DNA from: Flavobacteriaceae bacterium
Lineage (GTDB): Bacteria; Bacteroidota; Bacteroidia; Flavobacteriales; Flavobacteriaceae
Length of the DNA stretch: 42,178 bases
Direction: 5' to 3'
Assembly (NCBI GenBank): GCA_016780345.1
Contig: JADHLZ010000012.1
Span: 1 to 42,178 of the forward strand
Shown one piece after another: positions 30,483 through 40,042 of this stretch. The number at the start of each line of letters is the position of its first letter. The first letter of the stretch is position 1. Made by a program: the position numbers and the translations under genes. Below the pieces are notes generated by a model. That model ran no database searches, was not told where the DNA came from, and saw only the letters and a list, made by a program, of their open reading frames with translations.

Positions 30483-32993
30483 TTACATTAAATCAAAGAA
30501 AAAGATTGAATTCATCATAAGTTTATTGGTGCCGTACCAAAAAGCTCTAAAATTTGTATTGTCAGTAAATAAATTTATCCTGCCTTTTTTAATTTTTAAA
30601 GAAACAAATGGTCTGGAATTTAGTATTGATTTTTTATTTTCTTTTGAAATATAACCACTAATTAATGTATTGTAATTTGAATATTTAATTGGATTGTTAA
30701 AATCTATTGAGTCATTTTTAATGTAAATGTTGGTATTTCTAAATATGGATAAATTCTTTTTATAGTATCCATAATTAATTGGATGTGTTAAATCTAGTTC
30801 AACATTAAATATAGCACCACTAGTAAGTTGAGATCCATAAAAATTTTTCTTTTGATTAAAATTTAAATTTTTTGGTTTAGGTTTATTTTCATTAAAACTT
30901 AGATTTATTAATTTATTGTTTTGAAGAAAATTAATAGAGTTTCTAAACCCAATTAAGTTGCCCCCTTCTTCAACCCATTTTTTTAGCGCAGTATAGTTGT
31001 TGTCTGATGAATAGGATCCATTAACTAGGATTAAAGTATTGTATTTATGTAAATCTATTATTGATAAATCTGAATACTTTATTTTAGTTATAGGAATTTC
31101 ATATCGAGTGTCTAATAAATGCCAAATTTCACCAGCATCGTAACTTGTTACCCCATCTCCGACAATCAGTCCAATTTCAGGCTTTCTAACTTTTTTGAAG
31201 CTGTTACTACCTAAATCTATACCATTGGCATGGCTAGTGTTAAACCCATAAAAATTAATTCCTGTTTCATATGAAATATCTTTGATTATGTCAGTTATTT
31301 CAGAATGACTTTTGCTTTGATTTTTTAAATAAATCAAAATTGATCCGTAACTAAATTTATTTTCTTTTATTGAAAATTCTTCAGTTGCTACTTTTATATT
31401 AATTCCATTGTTTAACAATTTATATAAGGCTTTTGGAGTATAATAATCATTTAAAGAAAATACATATGCATATTCACTTTCATTAATAATTGATCCCGTG
31501 GGCTTAGAAAAATCTAAATTTTGAAGTTTTTCTGATATATTAATTCGTTCGTAATCTAAGTTAAAGGAATGTAAAAAAGACCAAGCAGAAATATCATAAA
31601 ATAGACTGTCATTAAATTTATTTCGATTTTCTATCATAGCATTTAAAAGCCTGTAATTTTTCTGATTAGTAGGAATTAAAAATGAGTTTTCAGTTTTATA
31701 TTCAGTTCCATTAATAATTTTGTTATTGTTTAATTTCTTTGTTTCAATTTTGTGGTTTTTTAAAATTTCATAAAAATGATAAAGTTTAGAGATATCATAT
31801 TTGTCTGATACAATTATATATTCATTTTTTTTGTTCTTGAATTCATTGAAAAAAGAATGCTGATAGTCAAACAATTCTTTTTTTAGGTCAATTGATGCTT
31901 TAAGAGTTGACAATGATGTTAATAACTGATTTTTTATTGTAAACTGAAAAGAAATGTTTCCGTTAATACTTTCTTGAAAATGTCCTCTAGAACTACCTTG
32001 CTCAAATAAAATTCCAATTCCTCCGTTAATGTCAGGAAATGTAGAACCTTTTCCATAATAAAAGTCATCATAATCTTCCTCACTATAAAATAGAGATCCG
32101 TTTTCAATTAGTATAGCCTCATGATAACGACCAATTTTTTGAGTTAATTCTTGATTTTTATAAGGTGTTAAAGGATTTACTCTTGATGAAATACCAGGTT
32201 GAAAGAAAAAAGTAGAATTTGTACCCATCTCGTGATGGTCTGTCAAAACATTAGGGTACCAGTTGTGAAAAGTATTTATTCTTGCTTTGGATTCTGGCAA
32301 CTGAACTGGTAACCAATCTCTATTCATATCAAACCAATAATGATTTGTTCTTCCTTTAGGCCAATGTTCATTAAACTCTCTATCGTTTTTATCAGGATTG
32401 AGATATTCGCTTTTATTAGAATTAACCCAATTAGCAAATCTTTGTAATCCATCTGGGTTCATGGACGGATCCATTAAAATAACAGATTGATCTAGTTGTT
32501 CTAACAGTTCTTTTTCATTTGATGCTGCTAAATAATATGCATAGAGTAGAGCGGCGTTACTTCCACTAGGTTCGTTTCCATGTATCGAATATCCTTGATA
32601 TATAACAACAGGTCTATTATAAAAATCAGAATCTTTATTATTTGTAGAACTTAAATATTTCAGATGATTTTCTCTTATGATATCTAAATTACTATGATTC
32701 TTTTCAGATGTAATTATTAAAGTCAAAAGAGGTCTTCCTTCATATGTTTCACCTGTTTTTTTAAGCCTAATTCTCTTTGAAGAATTAGCTAGTGCATACA
32801 TATATTGGACAAGCCTATCATGACTAACATGTGATGATCCAACTTCTTTTTGCTTTAATAAAAAATCGCTTGGTTTAGGAATATTAGGGTTGAATGAATC
32901 TAGCTTATTTTTGAAATAATAATTAAGATCAAAATTATCTTGAGAGTTTAAACTAAAACTTATCAGAAAAATTATATAAAAAATCTTTCTCAT
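30483..32993 (-). CDS. Exported M14 family zinc carboxypeptidase
   Basis: An 836-residue secreted peptidase. The signal peptide is MRKIFYIIFLISFSLNSQ. The M14 catalytic core is at about 55-345: zinc ligands H138-xx-E141 (GYSIHGNEPSG), substrate-contact DMNRDW with R225, H253/H254 in LTDHHEMGTNS and the catalytic E331 in GIGILFEQGS. A C-terminal part of about 450 residues has no metal motif but shows a segment resembling a glutamine-amidotransferase-like fold (LILVNGSYSSDNNYTALKKWVEEGGNLIGF). Long M14 peptidases with such tails are frequent in flavobacteria. It should act in the periplasm or at the surface on peptides. It lies 8 bp after the DUF3276 gene. Confidence 0.9.
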   Translation of the reverse strand: MRKIFYIIFLISFSLNSQDNFDLNYYFKNKLDSFNPNIPKPSDFLLKQKEVGSSHVSHDRLVQYMYALANSSKRIRLKKTGETYEGRPLLTLIITSEKNHSNLDIIRENHLKYLSSTNNKDSDFYNRPVVIYQGYSIHGNEPSGSNAALLYAYYLAASNEKELLEQLDQSVILMDPSMNPDGLQRFANWVNSNKSEYLNPDKNDREFNEHWPKGRTNHYWFDMNRDWLPVQLPESKARINTFHNWYPNVLTDHHEMGTNSTFFFQPGISSRVNPLTPYKNQELTQKIGRYHEAILIENGSLFYSEEDYDDFYYGKGSTFPDINGGIGILFEQGSSRGHFQESINGNISFQFTIKNQLLTSLSTLKASIDLKKELFDYQHSFFNEFKNKKNEYIIVSDKYDISKLYHFYEILKNHKIETKKLNNNKIINGTEYKTENSFLIPTNQKNYRLLNAMIENRNKFNDSLFYDISAWSFLHSFNLDYERINISEKLQNLDFSKPTGSIINESEYAYVFSLNDYYTPKALYKLLNNGINIKVATEEFSIKENKFSYGSILIYLKNQSKSHSEITDIIKDISYETGINFYGFNTSHANGIDLGSNSFKKVRKPEIGLIVGDGVTSYDAGEIWHLLDTRYEIPITKIKYSDLSIIDLHKYNTLILVNGSYSSDNNYTALKKWVEEGGNLIGFRNSINFLQNNKLINLSFNENKPKPKNLNFNQKKNFYGSQLTSGAIFNVELDLTHPINYGYYKKNLSIFRNTNIYIKNDSIDFNNPIKYSNYNTLISGYISKENKKSILNSRPFVSLKIKKGRINLFTDNTNFRAFWYGTNKLMMNSIFFFDLM

Positions 32994-33001
32994 AAGAATT
33001 T

Positions 33002-33406
33002 TTAAATATCATCAAAATCTAAATCAGTGAAGTTTTCTTTTTTTTCTTTCTCATCTGCTTTTTCATTATTTTCAATGATATCATTATTAGGGCTATTATG
33101 TTCTTCTTTTTTATAGTCCTTTTGATGAATATCACTTATTACTTCAAATCCTTTTTCGTCAATTATATATTGTGTCATTTCATTTAACAAGTCACTAAAT
33201 CCTTGAAAATCTTCTTTATATAAATAGATTTTATGTTTTTTAAAATAAAAAGATCCATCCTCATTAGTAAATTTCTTGCTTTCTGAAATTGTAAGGTAAT
33301 AGTCTCCTGCTTTAGTAGACCTTACATCAAAAAAATATGTTCTTCTTCCAGCTCTCAAGATTTTTGAGTATATGTCTTCATTTGCATTGTAATTTTTCTC
33401 TTCCAT
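33002..33406 (-). CDS. DUF3276 / PUR-alpha-like nucleic-acid-binding protein
   Basis: A 134-residue protein. The N-terminal part (about 10-90: SKILRAGRRTYFFDVRSTKAGDYYLTISESKK, FKKHKIYLYKEDFQGFSDLLNEM) is the DUF3276/PUR repeat fold, found almost only in Bacteroidetes and spirochetes. By structure it is a single-stranded nucleic-acid binder. The C-terminal 40 residues are an acidic, low-complexity tail (ENNEKADEKEKKENFTDLDFDDI). The role in the cell is not known. It sits between an ABC exporter gene and the M14 peptidase gene on the same strand. Confidence 0.88.
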   Translation of the reverse strand: MEEKNYNANEDIYSKILRAGRRTYFFDVRSTKAGDYYLTISESKKFTNEDGSFYFKKHKIYLYKEDFQGFSDLLNEMTQYIIDEKGFEVISDIHQKDYKKEEHNSPNNDIIENNEKADEKEKKENFTDLDFDDI

Positions 33407-33459
33407 AGTTATATTTATTTAAAGTCAAAAATGAATAAAAAAAATAAACTCACCAAATA

Positions 33460-35211
33460 TTACTTTATTTCTTTTGATTGCTTCTTGTAAATTAAGAAGT
33501 AAGACTTTTTTTCTTTCATCAATTCTTCATGACTTCCAAAGCTTTCTATTGATCCATTTTTAAGCATCAATATTTTATCACATCTTTTAGAAGTCGAAAC
33601 CCTGTGAGTTGTAATAATAACAGTAATGTTTTTTGTTATTAAATTTATGTTGTTAATTATTTTTTCTTCAGTTTCGGTATCCACAGCTGATAAACTGTCA
33701 TCTAAAAGTAAAATTTTAGGTTTTTTAATAATAGCCCTAGCAATCGATAATCTTTGTTTTTGCCCCCCCGAAAGATTAACCCCTCTTTCGCCAAGTAATG
33801 TTTTATATTTTTCTTTGAAGTTTAGTACGTCGTCATGTAAGCAAGACGATTTTGAGCTATTGATTAATTCTTCATGAGTTGCTTCATGTTTACCAAATTT
33901 GATATTATTTTCTACAGTATCCGAAAACAAAAATGTTGTTTGTGGAACATATCCAATGTGATTTCTAAAATCTGAAATATTATAATTACTTAAATCAAAA
34001 TTGTCAACAATAACTTTACCCTCTGTTGGACTATAAACACCAGAAATAAGTTCAAGAATAGTAGATTTTCCAGATCCAACATCACCCATAATAGCAATCG
34101 ATTCTCCAGCCTCAACAGCAAAGGACAAGTTTTTCAAGGCTTCAATTTTCGTTTCTTTATAGGTAAAAGAAACATTTTTAAACTCAATCTTTCCTATTAT
34201 TTCTTTTTTTTCTAAGGATTTTTTATTGATTTTAATTGGTGTTTTAAGAAATTCGTTTATTCTTTTTTGAGATGCTTCAGCTTGTTGTACAATTGAAGTT
34301 ATCCAACCAACAGTTGCAACAGGCCAAGTAAGCATAGTAACATAAATAATAAATTCTGCAAGAATTCCTATATCAATTTGACCATTAATATATTGTAAAC
34401 CTCCAATGAAAATAATTAGAATGTTACTTGCTCCAATAAGTAAAATCATTAATGGAAAAAACCAGGACTCAACTTTAACCAAATTCATATTTTTCTCTTT
34501 GCTTTGTTGAGCAATTTGTTTTAAATTATTATTAGAAAATTTTTCTAATGTATAAGCTTTAATAATTTTAACACCTGAAAATGATTCTTGCGTAAAAGTG
34601 GTTAATTTAGAAAGATATTCCTGAACAATTTTACTTCTAACATTTATAATTTTACTGATTTTGTATATTAGTAATGATAATACTGGAAGAGGTGCTAATA
34701 CATACATAGTTAATGAAGGAGCTACACTAATCATATAAGAAATAACAATAACAAATAAAGTTATTGTATTAATTGTATACATTATTGCAGGTCCAACATA
34801 CATTCTAACTTTACTAACATCTTCACTTATTCTATTCATCAAATCTCCAGTTCTGTTATTTTTATAAAAGTTAAAGTCTAATAATTGATATTTGTTATAT
34901 ATCATGTTTTTTAAATCAAATTCAATGTACCTGGAAACATTTATAATCATTTGTCTCATAACAAAAGTGAATATTCCAGAAAGTATCGCAGAACCTATAA
35001 TTAATACAATATTGACTAACAATTTTTCTTTTAATTGATCAGTTTCTATTGAGTTTGAAATAATGTATTTTTCAATTAGTGTAATTGAATTCCCAACAAG
35101 ATTTGGCGCTACTAAGGCAAAAATTCTAGCAATAATTGTTATGAAAAAACCTATAATTAGTTTAAATCTGTAATTGTAAAGAAATTGATTTAAAAACTTA
35201 AGCTCTTTCAT
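33460..35211 (-). CDS. ABC exporter (fused permease-ATPase) with Asp in place of the catalytic Glu
   Basis: From the ATG at 35211 the protein has 583 residues. A TTG at 35226 adds five residues and lies in a -7-like box. Residues 1-320 form the type I exporter membrane domain with six helices. The ATPase part follows: Walker A GDVGSGKST (376-384), signature LSGGQKQRL (480-488), Walker B ILLLDD (500-505) and switch H536. The residue after Walker B is D505 instead of Glu, as in the degenerate subunit of heterodimeric exporters such as the YheI and TM287 type. It belongs to the MdlB/YheI-like multidrug or lipid exporter group. Substrate unknown. No partner gene is adjacent. A run of seven C at 33763-33769 encodes the signature motif. 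Confidence 0.92.
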   Translation of the reverse strand: MKELKFLNQFLYNYRFKLIIGFFITIIARIFALVAPNLVGNSITLIEKYIISNSIETDQLKEKLLVNIVLIIGSAILSGIFTFVMRQMIINVSRYIEFDLKNMIYNKYQLLDFNFYKNNRTGDLMNRISEDVSKVRMYVGPAIMYTINTITLFVIVISYMISVAPSLTMYVLAPLPVLSLLIYKISKIINVRSKIVQEYLSKLTTFTQESFSGVKIIKAYTLEKFSNNNLKQIAQQSKEKNMNLVKVESWFFPLMILLIGASNILIIFIGGLQYINGQIDIGILAEFIIYVTMLTWPVATVGWITSIVQQAEASQKRINEFLKTPIKINKKSLEKKEIIGKIEFKNVSFTYKETKIEALKNLSFAVEAGESIAIMGDVGSGKSTILELISGVYSPTEGKVIVDNFDLSNYNISDFRNHIGYVPQTTFLFSDTVENNIKFGKHEATHEELINSSKSSCLHDDVLNFKEKYKTLLGERGVNLSGGQKQRLSIARAIIKKPKILLLDDSLSAVDTETEEKIINNINLITKNITVIITTHRVSTSKRCDKILMLKNGSIESFGSHEELMKEKKSYFLIYKKQSKEIK

Positions 35212-35223
35212 TTTATAAAAAAT

Positions 35224-35231
35224 CAAATATA
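35224..35231 (-). promoter_or_regulatory. Probable -7 element of the ABC exporter gene
   Basis: TATATTTG on the minus strand is a full match to TAnnTTTG, the same sequence as the rRNA -7 box. The start codon at 35211 follows about 12 bp later, so the leader would be only a few bases. No -33 TTTG was found. Confidence 0.4.
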
Positions 35232-35286
35232 CATCAATGTTTATGCAATTCTTTTAATTATTTTAACATGATTTAAAAAATAAAAT

Positions 35287-35294
35287 TAGTTTTG
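35287..35294 (+). promoter_or_regulatory. Possible -7 element of nusB
   Basis: TAGTTTTG fits TAnnTTTG and lies 23 bp before the nusB ATG at 35318. The -33 region does not match. Confidence 0.35.
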
Positions 35295-35317
35295 TTTAAA
35301 TATTAAAGTTCTTTTAA

Positions 35318-36259
35318 ATGCTTAACAGACGTCAGCTTAGAATTAAGGTACTTGAAGTTGTTTATGCTTACGATAAATCCTCAGAAAAAGATCTCGAATT
35401 CCAGATTAAATATTTTTTAAAATCTAATCAAAATTTTTACAAATTATATATAACATGTTTTTCTTTGCTTAACGAATTACTTTTTTTTTCCAAAAATTTA
35501 CATTCAAAAAATCAAAATAAATATTTAATTAATGAAAAAGATTTTTCATTAGGCAGGTTTTGTAATAACCAAATTTTAAATAAAATTTTTGAAAGTGATT
35601 GGCTAAATCAAAAAATAAATGATTTTGAAATTGATTACTGGTCAAATTATTCAGAATTAATTTTCTCTGTTTGGAAAGATATTATAGACAGCGAAATTTC
35701 CTTAAAATACTTTAAAATAACTTCATCTTCATTTGAATCTGATCAATCTTATCTGATTAATATTTACAGAAAATCTATTGCCCCAAATAAAAAACTATAT
35801 GAGTTTTTTGAAGATAAAGAGATTTCATGGATAAATGATTTGCCATTAGTCAATTCATTGGTTTTATCTTCGATCAAAAACATGAAAAAAAATTCAAAAA
35901 AATTTCTTTTCATGAAGGATATTTATAAAAATAAAGAAGATGCTGATTTTGGAGTTCATCTGATAAAAAAGGTTATTGAAAATAAAAGTTTTTTAGAAGA
36001 TGAAATTTCTAAAGTCACTTTAAATTGGGATAACGATAGAATAGCTCAAATAGATTTATTGCTTCTTCAGATGTGTCTTGCTGAGTTTTTGTATTTCAAG
36101 TCAATTCCTGTTAAAGTTTCAATTAACGAATATCTTGAGATAGCTAAAGAGTATTCTAGTAAAAAAAGTAATGTTTTTATAAATGGAATTTTGGATAAGC
36201 TTTCAAAGAACTATATTAAACAAGGAACATTAAAAAAGAACAAAAGAGGTTTGCAATAA
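35318..36259 (+). CDS. nusB: Transcription antitermination factor NusB (long form)
   Basis: A 313-residue protein, about twice the E. coli NusB (139). The all-helical NusB domain is the last part (about 195-300: FGVHLIKKVIENKSFLEDEISKVTLNWDNDRIAQIDLLLLQMCLAEFLYFKSIPVKVSINEYLEIAKEYSS), with the conserved IDLLLLQM and SINEYLEIAKEYS. The N-terminal 190 residues begin MLNRRQLRIKVLEVVYAY, the family's opening motif, and hold an insert typical of Bacteroidetes. NusB binds boxA of rRNA leaders with NusE to stop premature termination, and the window's own rRNA leader contains a possible boxA. It is the first gene of the nusB-DUF1573-yajC-pyrD run. Confidence 0.92.
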   Translation: MLNRRQLRIKVLEVVYAYDKSSEKDLEFQIKYFLKSNQNFYKLYITCFSLLNELLFFSKNLHSKNQNKYLINEKDFSLGRFCNNQILNKIFESDWLNQKINDFEIDYWSNYSELIFSVWKDIIDSEISLKYFKITSSSFESDQSYLINIYRKSIAPNKKLYEFFEDKEISWINDLPLVNSLVLSSIKNMKKNSKKFLFMKDIYKNKEDADFGVHLIKKVIENKSFLEDEISKVTLNWDNDRIAQIDLLLLQMCLAEFLYFKSIPVKVSINEYLEIAKEYSSKKSNVFINGILDKLSKNYIKQGTLKKNKRGLQ

Positions 36260-36264
36260 TTTAC

Positions 36265-36272
36265 TATTTTTG
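36265..36272 (+). promoter_or_regulatory. Possible -7 element of the DUF1573 gene
   Basis: TATTTTTG fits TAnnTTTG, 23 bp before the start at 36296. No -33 at the correct distance. Confidence 0.35.
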
Positions 36273-36295
36273 ATCAATTAATATATATAACAAAT

Positions 36296-36775
36296 ATGAA
36301 ATTCAATACACAAATAATTAAAACATCATTAATCGCATTTTTGATTGCATTTTCTTTCTCATTTTTCTTTAATTCGTGCGAGACTAATCCGTCAAAAAAA
36401 ATTAAAGAAGAAAATGTTATTTCAACAAAGGAAAGATTAGAAAATTCTGATGATTTTCCAGAGATTGAATTTGATAAAAATAACCATGATTTTGGTGAAA
36501 TATCAGAAGGTGATTTAGCTGAAACTGAATTTGTATTTACCAACGTTGGAAAATCTGATCTCATAATCTCAGATGCTTCCGGTAGTTGTGGTTGTACTGT
36601 TCCTGATTACCCAAAAAACACACCAATTAAACCTGGTGAATCAGGAAAAATTGTTGTAAAATTTGATTCAAACAATAGACCTGGCTTACAAAGAAAAGCT
36701 GTTACATTAATTACAAATACTGCAAAAGGTAAACAAATATTGAATATTAAATCAATTGTAATTCCAAAATCTTAA
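36296..36775 (+). CDS. DUF1573 domain lipoprotein
   Basis: A 159-residue protein. The signal peptide has the lipobox-like F25-N-S-C28, so Cys28 is probably lipid-modified by Lgt and the Lnt encoded in this window. The DUF1573 domain covers about 55-155 with NHDFGEISEGDLAETEFVFTNVGKSDLIISDASGSCGCTVPDYP and a conserved CGCT motif. It has an immunoglobulin-like beta fold often found in surface proteins of this phylum. Its role is unknown. yajC follows after 1 bp, the usual flavobacterial order. Confidence 0.9.
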   Translation: MKFNTQIIKTSLIAFLIAFSFSFFFNSCETNPSKKIKEENVISTKERLENSDDFPEIEFDKNNHDFGEISEGDLAETEFVFTNVGKSDLIISDASGSCGCTVPDYPKNTPIKPGESGKIVVKFDSNNRPGLQRKAVTLITNTAKGKQILNIKSIVIPKS

Positions 36776-36776
36776 T

Positions 36777-37061
36777 ATGGATCCAATAGCTTTATTATTG
36801 TTTACTGGAGCGCTTTTTTTCTTAATGATTCTAGGACCTATAAGACGTCAAAAAAAAGAAAAAAAATTCTTAAAAGAATTAAAAAGAGGAGATCGGGTTA
36901 TTACTAAAAGCGGAATGCATGGTAAAATAGTTGAAATCGTTGAGGGTAGTGATACTTGTGTTTTAGAGACTATGGCTGGAAAAATACGTTATGAAGTTTC
37001 AGCAATTTCTCATGAAATGAGTGCTAAATTAAATTCTAAGCCCAAAAAGGGAGTAAGTTAA
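36777..37061 (+). CDS. yajC: Preprotein translocase subunit YajC
   Basis: A 94-residue single-pass membrane protein. The N-terminal helix [18 protein letters not shown] is followed by [32 protein letters not shown], the family signature, and a small beta domain. YajC associates with SecDF to assist protein export. Usual length is 85-110. It is 1 bp after the DUF1573 gene and 2 bp before pyrD, so the run is one transcript. Confidence 0.94.
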   Translation: MDPIALLLFTGALFFLMILGPIRRQKKEKKFLKELKRGDRVITKSGMHGKIVEIVEGSDTCVLETMAGKIRYEVSAISHEMSAKLNSKPKKGVS

Positions 37062-37063
37062 AA

Positions 37064-38101
37064 TTGATATATAAATCGTTTATTAGACCAATTTTTTTTC
37101 GTTTTGACGCTGAGAAAGTCCATGATTTTACTTTTTTAATTTTAGGAATTTTAGGAAAATTTCCCTTTATATTTTGGTTTTTAAGCTTTTATTACTCTAT
37201 TTCTAATTCCAAATTAAATACCAAATTATTTGGTATAAATTTTCCAAACCCCGTTGGATTAGCTGCAGGTTTAGACAAAAATGCTAAACTAATAAGACAG
37301 TTTTCAAGTTTAGGATTTGGATTCATTGAAATTGGAACAGTGACTCCTAAGCCCCAAGTTGGAAATCCAAAAAAAAGATTATTTAGATTGATTAATGATA
37401 ATGCAATTATTAATAGAATGGGGTTTAATAATGACGGAATTGAAAAAATTGCATCAAGACTTAGAAATAAAGGAAATGTAATAGTTGGGGGTAACATTGG
37501 AAAAAATAAAATTACACCTATTGAAAATGCAATTTCAGATTATCTTATTTCATTTGATTATCTCTTTGAATTTGTTGATTATTTTGCAGTAAATGTTAGT
37601 TCTCCAAATACCGAAAATTTAAGAGAATTGCAGCATCAAGATAAACTGAAAGTCCTTTTGAATTCCATTCAGAATAATAATAAATCCAGAGAAAAGCCTA
37701 AACCAATTTTATTAAAAATAGCTCCTGATCTTTCCAAAACTCAGCTACTCAACATTATTAAAATTGTTAAAGAAACTAATTTAGATGGAATTATTGCGAC
37801 AAATACAACAATTGAAAGAACTGCCCTTAAATCTAACTCTATTCTAATTAATCAAAAAGGTGGGTTAAGTGGAGCTCCTTTAAAAGATAGATCTAATGAA
37901 GTTATTAGGTTCATATACAAAAATTCTAATGGTAGCATTCCAATTATTGGAGTAGGTGGAATAATGTCTCCAAATGATGCTCTTGAAAAAATTAAAGCAG
38001 GAGCTAGTTTAGTTCAGCTATACACAGGGTTTATTTATAGTGGACCAACTCTAGTTAAGCAAATAAATAAATCTATTCTCAATTACAGATTAAAATCATA
38101 G
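37064..38101 (+). CDS. pyrD: Dihydroorotate dehydrogenase (quinone), class 2
   Basis: A 345-residue FMN enzyme that oxidises dihydroorotate to orotate in pyrimidine synthesis, passing electrons to quinone. The N-terminal helical segment (1-45) that docks the membrane marks class 2. FMN and active-site motifs: [14 protein letters not shown] (62-75), [44 protein letters not shown] with the catalytic Ser180, and [14 protein letters not shown] at 37064 is the start, two bases after the yajC stop, without an in-frame ATG nearby. It is the last gene of this tight run. Confidence 0.93.
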   Translation: MIYKSFIRPIFFRFDAEKVHDFTFLILGILGKFPFIFWFLSFYYSISNSKLNTKLFGINFPNPVGLAAGLDKNAKLIRQFSSLGFGFIEIGTVTPKPQVGNPKKRLFRLINDNAIINRMGFNNDGIEKIASRLRNKGNVIVGGNIGKNKITPIENAISDYLISFDYLFEFVDYFAVNVSSPNTENLRELQHQDKLKVLLNSIQNNNKSREKPKPILLKIAPDLSKTQLLNIIKIVKETNLDGIIATNTTIERTALKSNSILINQKGGLSGAPLKDRSNEVIRFIYKNSNGSIPIIGVGGIMSPNDALEKIKAGASLVQLYTGFIYSGPTLVKQINKSILNYRLKS

Positions 38102-38139
38102 GAATACTTTTTTTATATTTAGTATAAAATCTTATCATT

Positions 38140-40038
38140 TTGAAAAAAATAGAAAATTTCATTGCTAGATCTGAAAGTAATTACGAACAACTTTATAAAA
38201 AAAGTATTGAAAACCCCTCCGAATTTTGGAACAATATTGCTGAGACTTTTTATTGGAAAAAGAAATGGGATAAAACATTAGATTATGATTTTAATAAACC
38301 AGAATTTAAGTGGTTTGTAAATGGTAAATTGAACATAACTGAAAATTGTTTGGATCGTCATTTAATAGAAAATCCAAAAAAAACTGCCATTTTATTTGAA
38401 CCCAATGACCCCAATGAAAAATCTCAAAAAATTAGTTACGAAGAGCTTCATAAAAGAGTTTGTGTTTTTGCTAATGTTTTAAAAAGTAAAAATGTAAGTA
38501 AGGGAGATAGGGTTTGCATCTACATGCCTATGGTACCTGAACTAACTGTGGCCGTTTTAGCTTGTGCTAGGATTGGTGCTGTTCATTCTGTTGTTTTTGC
38601 TGGGTTTTCCTCAACTGCTCTAGCTGCAAGAATTAATGATGCGAAATGCAAGGTTTTACTTACAGCTGATGGAAGTTTTAGAGGACCAAAGGTTATAGAT
38701 CTTATTTCAATTGCCAACCATGCTTTAGTCGATTGTGAATCAATTGAATCTACTATAGTTTTGAAAAGAATAGGAAGTGAAATAAGTTTAAAGCCAAAAC
38801 AGACATGGTGGCATAATGAAATTTTAGAAGTTACACATGAATGTCCATCGGAAGAAATGGATTCTGAAGACATGTTATTTATATTATACACATCAGGATC
38901 AACTGGAAAACCAAAAGGGATGGTTCACTCTTGTGGAGGTTACATGATTTATTCAGCTTACACATTTTTAAATGTTTTTCAATATAGACCAAAAGATATC
39001 TACTGGTGTACTGCTGATATTGGTTGGATAACTGGCCATAGTTATATAGTTTACGGTCCTCTACTTTCTGGTGCAACCACAGTGATGTTTGAAGGTGTTC
39101 CTTCGTTTCCAGACTTCTCTAGATTTTGGAATATTATAGAAAAACACAAAATAACACATTTCTACACTGCACCTACAGCAATTAGAGCACTTGCAAAACA
39201 TTCTGTTTCTTTAGTTGATAGTAATGACCTATCTTCTTTGAAAGTTTTAGGTACAGTTGGTGAACCTATAAATGAAGAAGCTTGGAATTGGTATGATAAA
39301 AATATTGGAAAATCAAAGTGTCCCATTGTAGACACATGGTGGCAAACTGAAACAGGCGGTATAATGTTATCTTCTCTTGCTGGTGTTACAAAAGACAAAC
39401 CTACTTTTGCAACAAAACCAATGATTGGTATTCAGCCTGTATTATTAAATAATGATGGTAAGGAAACTTCTAGTAAAAATGGAGAGGGTATTTTAGCTAT
39501 TAAATATCCTTGGCCTTCAATAGCAAGAACAATTTATGGAGATCATGATAGGTATAAAAACATATATTTTTCAGCTTATCCAGGCTACTATTTTCCTGGT
39601 GATGGGGCTTTAACAGATAATGAAGGTAATTATAGAATTACAGGTAGAGTAGATGATGTTGTTATAGTTTCAGGTCATAATTTAGGTACTGCCCCAATTG
39701 AAGACGCTATAAATCTCCATCCAAATGTAGTTGAGAGTGCTGTTGTTGGATATCCTCATGATATAAAAGGAAACGCATTAAGAGCTTTTGTTATTTTGTT
39801 GAATGATAAAATTGAAATAGACATGGAGAATGAAATCAAAAATCTAATTTCAAAAACTATTGGTCCTATAGCGAAACCTGATGTAGTTCAGATTGTTTCT
39901 GGTCTTCCTAAGACTAGGAGTGGAAAAATTATGAGAAGAATTTTAAGAAAAATAGCTTCAGGAGAAAAAGAAAATTTTGGAGATATTTCAACATTATTGA
40001 ACCCTGAAATAGTTCAAGAAATATTAGAAAAATCTTAA
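38140..40038 (+). CDS. acsA: Acetyl-CoA synthetase
   Basis: A 632-residue AMP-forming synthetase that makes acetyl-CoA from acetate, ATP and CoA. The nucleotide motif YTSGSTGKPKGMVHS is at about 250-264. The acetate pocket region DTWWQTETGG follows, then RTIYGDHDRY and the hinge GRVDDVVIVSGHNLGT. The C-terminal catalytic lysine K596 sits in LPKTRSGKIMRR and is the residue controlled by acetylation in this family. Length is close to the usual 650. The start is TTG at 38140; the next Met is far inside. It ends 4 bp from the convergent M42 peptidase gene. Confidence 0.95.
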   Translation: MKKIENFIARSESNYEQLYKKSIENPSEFWNNIAETFYWKKKWDKTLDYDFNKPEFKWFVNGKLNITENCLDRHLIENPKKTAILFEPNDPNEKSQKISYEELHKRVCVFANVLKSKNVSKGDRVCIYMPMVPELTVAVLACARIGAVHSVVFAGFSSTALAARINDAKCKVLLTADGSFRGPKVIDLISIANHALVDCESIESTIVLKRIGSEISLKPKQTWWHNEILEVTHECPSEEMDSEDMLFILYTSGSTGKPKGMVHSCGGYMIYSAYTFLNVFQYRPKDIYWCTADIGWITGHSYIVYGPLLSGATTVMFEGVPSFPDFSRFWNIIEKHKITHFYTAPTAIRALAKHSVSLVDSNDLSSLKVLGTVGEPINEEAWNWYDKNIGKSKCPIVDTWWQTETGGIMLSSLAGVTKDKPTFATKPMIGIQPVLLNNDGKETSSKNGEGILAIKYPWPSIARTIYGDHDRYKNIYFSAYPGYYFPGDGALTDNEGNYRITGRVDDVVIVSGHNLGTAPIEDAINLHPNVVESAVVGYPHDIKGNALRAFVILLNDKIEIDMENEIKNLISKTIGPIAKPDVVQIVSGLPKTRSGKIMRRILRKIASGEKENFGDISTLLNPEIVQEILEKS

Positions 40039-40042
40039 ATTA

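Noticed and set aside
33763-33769. C7 tract in the ABC exporter gene as a phase-variation site
   Set aside because: It encodes the essential LSGGQ signature and uses the codons expected for it; a frameshift hypothesis has nothing else in its favour.
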